A DNA stretch of 53,859 nt, taken from DATARR01 sp044868005 (GTDB taxonomy: Bacteria; Acidobacteriota; Thermoanaerobaculia; Multivoradales; UBA5704). Position 1 is the first letter of the stretch, and every line of letters starts with the position of its first letter. Both the position numbers and the translations under genes were made by a program. The notes under the pieces were generated by a model that saw only the letters and a list, made by a program, of their open reading frames with translations, did no database searches and was not told the DNA's origin. Of the stretch, positions 1 to 7,470 are shown piece by piece. The stretch covers positions 1 through 53,859 of the forward strand of contig JBIOVX010000116.1 of NCBI GenBank assembly GCA_044868005.1, read 5' to 3'.

Positions 1-2
1 CG

Positions 3-203
3 GCCGCCTCGCGCGACGCGGCCGGCAACGGACGGGTGACCGTGCTGGTCTCCCACCGGTTCTCCACGGTCCGCATGGCCGACCTGATCGTCGTCCTCGA
101 CGGCGCGCGCGTCGTCGAGGTCGGCTCGCACGAGGAGCTGATGGCGAAAGGCGGCTCGTACGCGGAGCTCTACGGAATCCAGGCCGCGGCCTATCGAACC
201 TGA
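3..203 (+). CDS. ABC transporter ATP-binding protein, C-terminal end (partial)
   Basis: The window opens inside an open frame of 67 codons ending in TGA at 201-203. The visible part holds the H-loop context VSHRFSTV followed by MADLIVVLDGARVVEVGSHEEL and a closing YAELYGIQA, the usual tail of an ABCB/MsbA-type exporter whose ATPase is fused behind a membrane domain. Family knowledge: such proteins export lipids or drugs as dimers in the inner membrane. Walker A, signature and Walker B lie outside the window, so substrate and subfamily cannot be judged. Its stop abuts the convergent GNAT gene with no spacer. Confidence 0.85.
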   Translation, partial: AASRDAAGNGRVTVLVSHRFSTVRMADLIVVLDGARVVEVGSHEELMAKGGSYAELYGIQAAAYRT

Positions 204-482
204 CTACGCCAGCAGCGGCTGGTACTTGGGATGGCGGTCGATGTAGAGGCGGACGAACCAGCAGGAGGGGACCACCTTCAAGCCGCGCGCGAGCACGTCC
301 TCCAGAGCCTGACGGACGAGCTCATCGGCGATACCTTTGCCGCGCAGCTCGGGCGGCACGTAGGTGTGCCGGAAGTTGAGGACACCGTCGCCTCTCCGGC
401 CGTACTCGCAGACCGATTCGTGGCCGTCCACCAGCGCGTAGTACTTGCCCGATGCTTCGTCGTGCTTGACTTCGAGGTCCAT
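204..482 (-). CDS. GNAT-family N-acetyltransferase, short YjdJ/COG2388 type
   Basis: This 92-residue protein matches the minimal GNAT fold of the COG2388 group in length and order: an N-terminal strand pair (EVKHDEASGKYYALVDG), then HTYVPPELRGKGIADELV, whose RGKGIA is the acetyl-CoA pyrophosphate-binding loop, then LKVVPSCWFVRLYIDRHP. The conserved Cys in PSCWFV is typical of this group. Family members are cytosolic acetyl-CoA-dependent acyltransferases whose substrates are mostly unknown. The start at 482 has a GAGGAG-like ribosome site just upstream. It sits alone, convergent with the ABC gene. Confidence 0.85.
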   Translation of the reverse strand: MDLEVKHDEASGKYYALVDGHESVCEYGRRGDGVLNFRHTYVPPELRGKGIADELVRQALEDVLARGLKVVPSCWFVRLYIDRHPKYQPLLA

Positions 483-548
483 GGCAGACTCCTCAGCAAA
501 AAGGACGCCAAGGATACCAGGGACACCAAGGACGGGGGAGGCGCGCCT

Positions 549-1619
549 TCACGGCAGCCGATACCGCCCGATCCAATCGCCGGTCAGAGTTCCGAGATAG
601 AGGAAATCGCCTTCCGGTTGAACGGAGGTGATCGGCGAGACGTGCTCTCCTCCGGGATCGTGGAGGCTGCGCAACAACCGGCCGCGCTCGTCGAAGGCCA
701 GCACCAGCCCGTACGGCTCGGGACGCGGCCAGAGGAACGCCGGCATCTTGGCCAGCATACCCTTCGCCCAGGGGCGCGGCTGCAGGCGGTCCGCCGCCGG
801 ATTGCGGACGGTGAAGATGGCGGCCCAGAAAGTGCCGCGGCCGTCGGAGGCGACGCCGTCCGGATAGCCCGGCAGGTTGTCGGCGAACACGTCCGTGGTT
901 CCCCGCCGCGGACCGCGCAGCCACAGCCGCCGGATGCGGCAGCGATAGGTCTCGTTGACCAGGATGAAGCTCTCGTCCCGCGACAGGGCGACGCCGTTGG
1001 CGAAGTAGAGGCCGCGCAGCAACACGCGCGTCGTTTTGGATGCCGGATCGTAGGCCAGCAGGCGTCCATGCGGCCGGGCCTCCAGCAGGTCGTAGAGGTG
1101 CTCGCCCACCCCGAAACGGCTGCTGGCGTCCGTGAAGTAAACGGTCCCTTCGGACGCGATCTTTACATCGTCCGTGAAACCGAAGGGAGCGCCTTCCGCT
1201 TCGGTGGAGAGGACCATGATCCGTCCCTGCGGATCGATCGACAGCAGGCCTTTTCTGCCATCCGCGACAATCAGATTACCCGCCGCGTCGAAGTGGAGCC
1301 CGAGCGGCCGCCCGCCGGTACGCGCGAACGTCTCCACCTGCTCTTTGCCGTCCAGCTCGGTGATCCGGACGATGCGCCCGTCCTCCGTGCCGCCGTAGAT
1401 CCGTCCGGCCGCGTCCACCGCCACGTCCTCCGGCCCGCGCACCTTGCCGAGGGCGAGGCGATCGGCGCGGCGCAGGAGATCGTTGGGAGCGAGCACGCCC
1501 GCCATCTGCGGCGACGGCGGCGGCACGTACGCAACCGGATCGATCGGCGACGGCGCCGCGATCAGCCAACCGAGGAGCAGGACCAGGAGAAGGCCCGCGA
1601 GGAGGATTCTGCGGGGCAT
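549..1619 (-). CDS. Membrane-anchored SMP-30/strictosidine-synthase-like six-bladed propeller protein
   Basis: The protein has 356 residues if it starts at the ATG at 1617-1619. An N-terminal hydrophobic stretch (residues 4-22, ILLAGLLLVLLLGWLIAAP) acts as anchor or signal. The rest is an SMP-30/gluconolactonase/strictosidine-synthase-like propeller: repeated blade motifs such as GPEDVAVDAAGRIYGG and NLIVADGRKGLL, then YFANGVALSRDESFILVNET and NLPGYPDGVASDGRGTFW, which are hallmark stretches of the APMAP/strictosidine synthase group. Members are usually Ca-dependent hydrolases acting on lactones or phosphotriesters; no substrate can be assigned here. The open frame continues far upstream, but only this part resembles the family. 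It is divergent from the VOC gene with about 39 nt between start codons. Confidence 0.8.
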   Translation of the reverse strand: MPRRILLAGLLLVLLLGWLIAAPSPIDPVAYVPPPSPQMAGVLAPNDLLRRADRLALGKVRGPEDVAVDAAGRIYGGTEDGRIVRITELDGKEQVETFARTGGRPLGLHFDAAGNLIVADGRKGLLSIDPQGRIMVLSTEAEGAPFGFTDDVKIASEGTVYFTDASSRFGVGEHLYDLLEARPHGRLLAYDPASKTTRVLLRGLYFANGVALSRDESFILVNETYRCRIRRLWLRGPRRGTTDVFADNLPGYPDGVASDGRGTFWAAIFTVRNPAADRLQPRPWAKGMLAKMPAFLWPRPEPYGLVLAFDERGRLLRSLHDPGGEHVSPITSVQPEGDFLYLGTLTGDWIGRYRLP

Positions 1620-1658
1620 GCGCCGGCTAATGTACCATCTCAGCGAGAGGGGGTCAGG

Positions 1659-2594
1659 ATGAGCCAAGTCCACGGTATCCATCACGTCACCGCCATCTGC
1701 GGCGACGCCCAGGAGAACCTCGACTTCTATACCGAGGTGCTGGGCCTGCGCCTGGTCAAGCGCAGCATCAATCAGGACGCGCCGGACACCTATCACCTCT
1801 TCTACGCCGACGCCGAGGGGCACCCCGGCACCGACCTCACCTTCTTTCCCTGGCCGCAGATGCCGCCCGGACGCAAGGGGATCGGCCTCGCGGTCGAGGT
1901 CGGCTTCGCGGTGCCCGAGGGGAGCCTCGATTTCTGGGCCGAGCGGCTGCGAGCGACGGCGGTGACCTCCGATGGATCGGATCGGAGCTTCGGGGAGAAC
2001 ACCCTGCGCCTTCGCGATCCGCACGGTCTCGGCCTCTTCCTGACCGAGGCGTCCGGCGCGCGGGAGTTCACGCCCTGGGCGCAGAGCCCGGTGCCGGAGC
2101 AACACCAGATCCGCGGCTTTCACGCCGTGCGCCTGTGGGAGCGGGAGCTCGCCGCGACCGCGCGCTTCCTCGGCGAGGGTCTCGGCTTCGCGCCCATGGG
2201 CGAGGAAGCGGGATGGCACCGCTTCGGCGTGGACGGCGGCGGCTCCGGCAAATGGCTCGACGTGCGCGAGCTGCCGGCGGAGCGGCGCGGCTCGTGGGGC
2301 ACCGGCGCCGTCCATCACGTGGCCTTCCGCGTGGCCGACGGGGAGGAGCAGCTCGGCGTCCGCCAGCGGGTTCTCGCGGCGGGCTCCCAGCCGACCCCCG
2401 TCATCGATCGATTCTGGTTCCAGTCGGTGTACTTCAAGGAACCCGGAGGCGTGCTCTTCGAGATCGCCACCGAGGGGCCGGGATTCTCGGTGGACGAGGA
2501 TCCAGCGCATCTCGGCGAGCGGCTGATCCTCCCTCCTTGGTTCGAGCCCCAGCGGCGGCAGATCGAGTCGATGTTGCCTCCTTTACGGACATGA
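1659..2594 (+). CDS. VOC-family ring-cleaving dioxygenase (MhqO/MhqA-like)
   Basis: The 311-residue protein has two vicinal-oxygen-chelate modules. The first begins at residue 5 (HGIHHVTAICGDAQ, FYTEVLGLRLVKRSINQDAP) and the second near residue 153 (IRGFHAVRLWERE). The His of GIHHVTAI, the His of VHHVAFRV and the Glu of LFEIATEGPGF are the expected metal ligands, and the tail GERLILPPW is typical of this subgroup. Homologues are Fe/Mn-dependent extradiol-type enzymes used in hydroquinone or catechol detoxification. I chose the ATG at 1659, preceded by a GAGAGGGGGT purine-rich site. The stop overlaps the next gene as ATGA, implying translational coupling with the sulfatase-fold lipoprotein. 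Confidence 0.85.
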   Translation: MSQVHGIHHVTAICGDAQENLDFYTEVLGLRLVKRSINQDAPDTYHLFYADAEGHPGTDLTFFPWPQMPPGRKGIGLAVEVGFAVPEGSLDFWAERLRATAVTSDGSDRSFGENTLRLRDPHGLGLFLTEASGAREFTPWAQSPVPEQHQIRGFHAVRLWERELAATARFLGEGLGFAPMGEEAGWHRFGVDGGGSGKWLDVRELPAERRGSWGTGAVHHVAFRVADGEEQLGVRQRVLAAGSQPTPVIDRFWFQSVYFKEPGGVLFEIATEGPGFSVDEDPAHLGERLILPPWFEPQRRQIESMLPPLRT

Positions 2595-4975
2595 GCCGGC
2601 GGTTCTTCGTCGTCGCGCTCCTCACCGCGGGGCTTGTGGCCGCCTGCTCGTCCGAGAGGGACGCCTCCGACGCCGCGAGCGGACCGCTGCACCTGGCGGA
2701 TCGCCTGGCCGCCGCGCGGCTCGAAGGCAGCGCGCCGCCGAAGCACCCGCCGGCCGCTCTCGAGTGGAGCTTCGCCGCGCCGCGGACGGACTGGCAGCCG
2801 GCGCCGAGCCCCTCGCCGCGCCTGCTGCCGCCGCAGATCTCGCACACTGGCGACGCGCTGCGGATCGATCTCGGAGCCGGCCAGCGCGTGCGCAACCGGT
2901 TCGTCGGCGGCATCTACGTCGAGCTGCCCGCGGGCGTCAACCGGCACGACTGGGCCTACGCGATCGTGCGCGCCCGGGCGACCGGCGGCGCTCGCATGCT
3001 CACGCTCGCCGCCAACCTGCGGCAGAAGCCCGGCGAGACGGTCTTCGAGGTCCTGCCGTTCGAGCAGCGCGGCGAGGGGGTTCGGCTGGTGGCGGACGGC
3101 TCCGTGCAGCGTTACGTCTTCGCCGCCGACTGGGGGGAGGACGACGCGAGCGCCTGGCGGCAGTTGGGACTTCTCATCGACGGCCGCGGCGAGGCGGCCA
3201 GCGTCGAGCTGCTCTCGGTCTCGCTGGTCCCCGCGGCGGCGAAATACCTGGAGAAGAAAACCGGCGTCACCAGCGAAGCCCGCGAGTCGGTGTATCGCCA
3301 GGTCCTCTACCTGCACGCACCCGGCAAGGTGACTTTTCCGCTCACCGTGCCGCCGGGCGGCCGGCTCGATTTCGCGCTCGGCGTGCTCGCCGCCGAGCCC
3401 GCGGTGGCCTTCCGCGTCGAAGCGGACGGCGAGACCCTGTGGCGCGAGACCTACCGGGACAAAGCCCGCTGGGGCCAACGCTCGGTGGATCTCGCGGCCG
3501 ACGCCGGCAAGACGGTCGAGCTCTCCCTGGCCGTCGAGTCCAGGACGCCCGGCACCGTCGCGCTGTGGGGCGCGCCCACCGTTTCCGGCACGGCGAAGCC
3601 GGCGCGGCCGAACGTCATCCTCCATGTGATCGACGCCGGCGGCGCCCTCTACTCCAGCGCCTACGGCTATCCGCGGCGCACTACGCCCAACCTCGAACGC
3701 CTGGCGGCCGAGGGCGCGCTGTTCGAAAACGCCTACAGCAACTCGACCTGGTCCAAGCCCTCCACCCAGTCGTTCATGACCTCGCTCCACCACACCGTGC
3801 TCGGCGGCTTCGCGAATCCGGCCGATCCCCTGCCCGACCAGGCGAGGACCATGGCCGAGCACTTCCACGCCGCCGGCTACCAGACCGCCGTCCTGACCTC
3901 GAACACCTGGTGCGGAGTGATGAGCGGCCTCGGCCGCGGCGTGGATTACCTGCGCGAGACCGTGCCGGTGGGCAATTCCTTCTCCTCGCGCTTCCTGCAC
4001 GGCGAGCTCTGGCGCTGGCTGGACGCCTACCCCGGCCGGCCTTTCTGGGTTCACTTCCAGACCACGGACGTGCATTGGCCATGGCAGCCGGTACCGCCGA
4101 TCGCGGGGACTTTCCTCTCGCGCGCCGAGCGCGACGAGCTCCTTGTGCTGGAGAGGAAGCTCGGCGAAGCCTCCGGGCTCACCGGCCGGGCCTGGGCCCT
4201 GCGCGCCGCGCCGGAGGTGTTCGAAAAGGCAGGCGTGGACTGGAAACGCTACTTCGACCTCGTCCGCGGCGCCTTCGACGAAGCCATGGCGGTTGCCGAC
4301 GCCGAGATGGGCCGCCTGGTGGCCCAGCTCAAAGCCCGCGGCGAGTGGGACAATACGCTCCTCATCATCACCGCGGACCACGGCGACTGGCCGGGCCTGG
4401 GCCTCTTCGACTCGCTCGACCCGGAAACCCGCGTGCCGTTCTTCAACCCGTACATCACCCGCGTGCCGCTCATCGTCGTCTGGCCGCACGGGCTCAAGGG
4501 CGGGCAGCGCTTCGCCGAGCCGGTGTCGCTGATCGACCTCCTCCCCACGCTGCTCGATCTCACCGGCCAGACGGTGCCCAAGGGGCTCCAGGGCCAGTCC
4601 CTCGCTCCGCTCCTCCTCGGCCGCCCGGGTTTCAAGCCGCGGCCGGTCATCCTCGACGAGCTGACCATCGATTCCAGGACCAAGGCGCGCTCCGGCGCCA
4701 TCGAGATCGTCGACGGCCGCTGGGCTGCCTCGCTCGCTCTCGGCAAGGAGGATCAGGAGCCCCACTTCTTCCTCTGCGACCTGTGGGACGACCCCTATTG
4801 CCGCAAGAGCCTGCACCGGGAGCGGCCAGACCTCGTCGCGAAGTACAGGGCCGTCCTCGGGCGGACCCTGCGCGAGCACCTCAAGCTCGCCAAGGGCTAC
4901 ACCAAAACCGGCGAAGGCGCGCTTAACGCCGAGCAGCTCAATACGCTGCGGTCGCTAGGTTATCTGGGCCTGTAG
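2591..4975 (+). CDS. Sulfatase/alkaline-phosphatase-superfamily lipoprotein
   Basis: The protein has 794 residues. An N-terminal lipoprotein signal (residues 1-20, lipobox LVAAC) precedes a 300-residue beta-rich domain, then a sulfatase-fold domain from about residue 335: RPNVILHVIDAGG, the pattern YGYPRRTTPNLERLAAEGALF, and NNTLLIITADHGDW, which carries metal ligands. The nucleophile region reads TWSKPSTQSF around residue 388. The classical sulfatase Cys/Ser-x-Pro-Ser-Arg motif therefore lacks its Arg, and the nucleophile would be Ser. It ends with the LRSLGYLGL tail common in secreted sulfatase-like proteins. It may be a phosphodiesterase/phosphotransferase rather than a true sulfatase. It lies in a two-gene unit with the VOC enzyme, with a 4-nt overlap. 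Confidence 0.8.
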   Translation: MSRRFFVVALLTAGLVAACSSERDASDAASGPLHLADRLAAARLEGSAPPKHPPAALEWSFAAPRTDWQPAPSPSPRLLPPQISHTGDALRIDLGAGQRVRNRFVGGIYVELPAGVNRHDWAYAIVRARATGGARMLTLAANLRQKPGETVFEVLPFEQRGEGVRLVADGSVQRYVFAADWGEDDASAWRQLGLLIDGRGEAASVELLSVSLVPAAAKYLEKKTGVTSEARESVYRQVLYLHAPGKVTFPLTVPPGGRLDFALGVLAAEPAVAFRVEADGETLWRETYRDKARWGQRSVDLAADAGKTVELSLAVESRTPGTVALWGAPTVSGTAKPARPNVILHVIDAGGALYSSAYGYPRRTTPNLERLAAEGALFENAYSNSTWSKPSTQSFMTSLHHTVLGGFANPADPLPDQARTMAEHFHAAGYQTAVLTSNTWCGVMSGLGRGVDYLRETVPVGNSFSSRFLHGELWRWLDAYPGRPFWVHFQTTDVHWPWQPVPPIAGTFLSRAERDELLVLERKLGEASGLTGRAWALRAAPEVFEKAGVDWKRYFDLVRGAFDEAMAVADAEMGRLVAQLKARGEWDNTLLIITADHGDWPGLGLFDSLDPETRVPFFNPYITRVPLIVVWPHGLKGGQRFAEPVSLIDLLPTLLDLTGQTVPKGLQGQSLAPLLLGRPGFKPRPVILDELTIDSRTKARSGAIEIVDGRWAASLALGKEDQEPHFFLCDLWDDPYCRKSLHRERPDLVAKYRAVLGRTLREHLKLAKGYTKTGEGALNAEQLNTLRSLGYLGL

Positions 4976-5155
4976 AATACTCATCCTTGCTGCAGGCGTT
5001 CACCGCCGCAGGCCCGCCCCCCGCCGGGGTAGCTGCCGCGGCGGGATATCCCCACTCCACGGCGTGCCGCTTCATACCTTGCGGGGTGTCCCGCGCCAGC
5101 CGCCGCTGTGGAAAAAAGAGGGCGTGACAGACAAGCGTTTCGTGGAGGAACGATC
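4976..5155. other. Intergenic region upstream of the first USP gene
   Basis: This 180-nt gap is rich in inverted G/C blocks: CGGGGTAGC near 5025, the perfect 10-bp palindrome GGGATATCCC at 5043-5052, and GCGGG-GTGT-CCCGC at 5081-5094. An A-rich stretch (GGAAAAAAGAG) sits at about 5110, and the ribosome site GGAGGAACGATC precedes the ATG at 5156. I see no clear -35/-10 pair. Confidence 0.6.
5040..5058 (+). promoter_or_regulatory. Candidate operator, site A
   Basis: GGCGGGATATCCCCACTCC contains a perfect GGGATATCCC palindrome and lies 97 nt before the USP start codon. It aligns with site B (7373-7392) and site D (41852-41870) as GGYGGG-(3 to 5 nt)-CCC followed by a C/T-rich CTC. Its role as a transcription-factor site is inferred only from recurrence and position. 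Confidence 0.45.
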
Positions 5156-6139
5156 ATGTTCAGACCTCTGAAGACCATCGTCATCGCCACTTCACTCACC
5201 GACGCCAGCGACGCCGTCGTGCGGATCGGCCGCGCTCTTGCCCGGATGACGGGGGCTTCGCCGTGGCTCGTGCACTCCTACTTTCCCTACCTGCCTCTCG
5301 CCTTGCCGTCCGGGGGAGGCATCGATGTCCAGTGGACCGAGGAGCAGGTGAAGGGCCTGCGCGAGCTGATGACCGAGCAGGCGCGGCGAACAGGGCTGTC
5401 TACTCTCGCGGATTTTTCTCCTGGCCGGATCCGCCTGGCGGTGGGCTCGCCGCACCGGCAGATCGTGGAGCTCGCCCGCCGCATCCAGGCGGACCTCATC
5501 GTCGTTGGCGCCGCGGACTCAGGCCGCAGGATCCTGGGCTCGACCGCCGACCGGGTGATACGCAAGGCGCCCTGCCCGGTGCTCGCCATCCGCTCCGAGG
5601 TCGCGTTCCCGCCCGCACGCGTGGAGATCCCCGTGGACCTCTCGCCGGCCTCGGCGAACGCCCTCAGGCAAGGCCTCGCCTTCCTGGCGCAACTCCGGGT
5701 GCCGCTCGACGAGACGGAGACGCTCTTCGTCCTCAATCCGTTCGAGGTGGCAGGCTCGATCCAGTTCACCCCCGAGCAGATCGAGCGCTTCGCCGGCGAG
5801 GAGCTGCACCGGTTCCTGGCGGCGAACGCCGACAAAAGCGCGCCTCTGCAAGCGGCGCAAGTGCGTACCGGCTACCCCTGCGAGGAGATCCGCGCGAGGA
5901 TCGCGGAGCGGCGGGCGGACCTCGCCGTGCTCGGCACCCACGGGCGCGGCGGCTTCGAGCGACTCGTGATCGGCAGCGTCGCCGCCGAGCTGCTCCACAG
6001 CGCAAGCTGCAACCTGCTCGTCGTGCCGCCGGAAGCGAGCCAATGGCATGACGCCACAGCGGAACGCACAGAGGAGCCGGCGGGCGCCGACTGGGGCTAT
6101 GTCTCGGACGAGGCTCCTGTCGCCGCCGGCCGGTCCTAG
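5156..6139 (+). CDS. Tandem-domain universal stress protein (UspA family)
   Basis: The 327-residue protein contains two UspA modules. The first (about 1-150) carries VVGAADSGRRILGSTADRVI and APCPVLAIR; the second (about 155-300) carries LGTHGRGGFERLVIGSVAAEL. The G-x2-G-x9-G-S/T ATP-binding pattern is complete in the second module and slightly altered in the first. USPs are cytosolic ATP-binding stress proteins induced by starvation or hypoxia. The start at 5156 was chosen because GGAGGAACGATC precedes it and the Usp fold begins at once (MFRPLKTIVIATSLT). It closely resembles the USP at 43138-44112, sharing for example FPPARVEIPVDLSP and the tail pattern DEAPV-AGR. A remnant of a different USP and an Hsp20-like gene follow. 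Confidence 0.93.
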   Translation: MFRPLKTIVIATSLTDASDAVVRIGRALARMTGASPWLVHSYFPYLPLALPSGGGIDVQWTEEQVKGLRELMTEQARRTGLSTLADFSPGRIRLAVGSPHRQIVELARRIQADLIVVGAADSGRRILGSTADRVIRKAPCPVLAIRSEVAFPPARVEIPVDLSPASANALRQGLAFLAQLRVPLDETETLFVLNPFEVAGSIQFTPEQIERFAGEELHRFLAANADKSAPLQAAQVRTGYPCEEIRARIAERRADLAVLGTHGRGGFERLVIGSVAAELLHSASCNLLVVPPEASQWHDATAERTEEPAGADWGYVSDEAPVAAGRS

Positions 6140-6148
6140 GAGGAACCC

Positions 6149-6344
6149 ATGACCATCCAGAACAGCCTTTCACCGCGGGCTGGACCGGCTGATGCTGGGG
6201 AGCGTGGCCTCCACGGTGGCCCGCAAGGCTCCTTGCAGCGTGCTCGTGGTGCCGCCGGAGGCCGCTCTGGCGGAAGGCATCGCCGAAGCGATCACCACCC
6301 AGACGATGCCCGCCTGGCATCGCGAACCGGCTCCCGCCGTTTGA
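6149..6344 (+). pseudogene. Internally deleted universal stress protein remnant
   Basis: A good ribosome site (AGGAGGAACCC) and an ATG at 6149 start MTIQNS, which resembles the MTVETS start of the intact USP at 40734-41732. Immediately after, in the next frame (6168-6344), comes a USP C-terminus: HRGLDRLMLGSVASTVARK, then PPEAALAEGIAEAI and PAWHREPAP before a TGA. The same tail closes the 40734-41732 gene. The middle of the gene (over 250 codons) is therefore missing, and the junction is frameshifted. Reading from the ATG gives a nonsense frame that runs without a stop into the Hsp20-like gene. Confidence 0.8.
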
Positions 6345-6361
6345 CTGTGGAGGATTCCATC

Positions 6362-6637
6362 ATGCTAGAGCTGAACACAGGTTCCCGCGATCGTTCCTGG
6401 CTGCCGAGCTTCGATCTCCATGAAGAGGACGGCGAGCTGGTCCTCCACGCCGATATGGTGGGTCTCGATGAGCGGATCGAGGTCTCCCTCGAGGGCGGCG
6501 ATCTGGTCGTGCACGCCGGGGAAGAGCCTGCCCACTCCAGCCGCCTGGCCCTGCCCTTCGCTCTCCGGAGCTTGCCGGTGGTCAGCCGGTCCGGCCACCA
6601 GGTCCTGGAGGTCCGCATTCCGATCCCGGAGATGTGA
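6362..6637 (+). CDS. Small Hsp20/alpha-crystallin-like protein
   Basis: This 91-residue protein is a bare alpha-crystallin-like beta sandwich: PSFDLHEEDGELVLHADMVG, then DERIEVSLEGGDLVVHAGEE, a central RLALPFALRSLPV, and a closing LEVRIPIPEM in place of the usual G-x-L strand. This matches the strand order of small heat-shock proteins but lacks the N-terminal arm and the I-x-I tail, so chaperone oligomerisation may be reduced. The ATG at 6362 follows TGTGGAGGATTCCATC, a strong ribosome site. It sits third in the USP unit, after the deleted USP. Identification is moderate because the sequence is short and divergent. Confidence 0.65.
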   Translation: MLELNTGSRDRSWLPSFDLHEEDGELVLHADMVGLDERIEVSLEGGDLVVHAGEEPAHSSRLALPFALRSLPVVSRSGHQVLEVRIPIPEM

Positions 6638-6698
6638 GCATGGCGGCCTCGCTCCTTCGGTCGGGCCGCTGCTCGCGGGGATCGCGCTCGCCGGCATT

Positions 6699-6737
6699 CC
6701 CACCCCAGCGAGAGCCTGTTCTCACCCGGCGGGGTGG
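6699..6737. promoter_or_regulatory. Candidate operator pair CCCACCCC ... GGGGTGG
   Basis: In the 200-nt gap before the lipoprotein gene, CCCACCCC (6699-6706) and GGGGTGG (6731-6737) form an inverted pair ending about 102 nt before the start codon at 6840. The same blocks recur in other upstream regions of the window. No function is demonstrated. Confidence 0.35.
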
Positions 6738-6839
6738 CGACTTTGGCGCGTTAGGGATGGATCATCGCATCAGGAGGCGCGGACGATCATCGGACGCTAT
6801 CAACTCGCACCAGGGCCGATGAGGCCCGGGAGGTCGGTC

Positions 6840-7292
6840 ATGAAAAGACACACTCTGCCGCTGCTGTCGATCTTGGCCCTCGCAATCCTTTCTTCTCTGT
6901 GGCTGGCCGGCTGCGCCCGGCAGGAGGCCCCATCCGCGGCGAAAGCCCCGACGGTGAGCGCCGCGCAGAGGGACCGGACCGCGGAGACGGCCGCCATCCG
7001 GCAGTCGCTGCACCGGTACGTCGAGGAGAACGGCTGGGCTGGAGCTCCCGAGGCGGATGTGTACCTGGCCCAGGTCTCGATCGCTTCCGACTACGCTCTG
7101 GTCACCTGGACGCACGAGGGGAAAGGCGGGCAGGCTCTGCTGCAAAAACGGACGGGAGCCTGGAAGGTGGCGAAGTGCGGCCCCGGCTGGATGGGTCTCC
7201 AAGGACTGGGCGAAGAGAACGTGCCGGCCGAGACCGCCAAGAAGCTGCTCGACGAGATCGACTCGAACTGGCCGTCCTACGAGACCCTCTGA
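6840..7292 (+). CDS. Small hypothetical lipoprotein
   Basis: The 150-residue protein has a clear lipoprotein signal: MKRHT, a hydrophobic core, then the lipobox SLWLAGC with the Cys near residue 26. The mature part is one small alpha/beta domain. It opens with an amphipathic helix (AETAAIRQSLHRYVEEN) and contains VYLAQVSIASDYALVTWTHEGKGGQALLQKRTGAWKV, a pattern of strands like that in NTF2/DUF4878-type or stress-exported lipoproteins. It has no catalytic motif and I do not recognise a family. The ATG at 6840 follows GGGAGGTCGGTC. It stands alone between the USP/Hsp20 unit and a kinase, with a shared-type operator about 100 nt upstream. Confidence 0.75.
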   Translation: MKRHTLPLLSILALAILSSLWLAGCARQEAPSAAKAPTVSAAQRDRTAETAAIRQSLHRYVEENGWAGAPEADVYLAQVSIASDYALVTWTHEGKGGQALLQKRTGAWKVAKCGPGWMGLQGLGEENVPAETAKKLLDEIDSNWPSYETL

Positions 7293-7372
7293 GCTTGCGC
7301 GCGCACGCGGGGTAGAAGTCTGGCCGGAGCGGGTGCGCAATTTGGAGCTCGTAGACGCACGCTACCCCGGGG

Positions 7373-7392
7373 GGTGGGTTAATCCCCTACTC
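7373..7392 (+). promoter_or_regulatory. Candidate operator, site B
   Basis: GGTGGGTTAATCCCCTACTC lies 78 nt before the histidine-kinase start and is preceded by GCTACCCCGG. It aligns with sites A and D. A second element, GCGGGGTAG, lies upstream near 7307 and forms an inverted pair with the GCTACCCC block. Operator function is inferred. Confidence 0.45.
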
Positions 7393-7470
7393 GGCGGAGC
7401 GTTGCGTCTTCGCGGAAGGTGACGGCATGATCTTCCGCCAACGCCATCGCTGCGGAGCGCGAGCACTGGC

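Noticed and set aside
231..2594. A long plus-strand open frame covering the GNAT and SMP-30-like genes and running into the VOC gene.
   Set aside because: Only the part from 1659 matches a family; the first 476 codons are antisense to two convincing minus-strand genes and have no recognisable domain. GC-rich DNA keeps such frames open.
2315..4879. A long minus-strand open frame antisense to the sulfatase-fold gene, and a similar one antisense to the P2A ATPase (32902-35733, plus).
   Set aside because: Both have composition typical of GC-rich shadow frames and no conserved motifs.
6634..6822. A short frame after the Hsp20-like gene (62 codons) that could be a coupled gene.
   Set aside because: There is no ribosome site, no domain and Arg/Ser-rich shadow-like composition.
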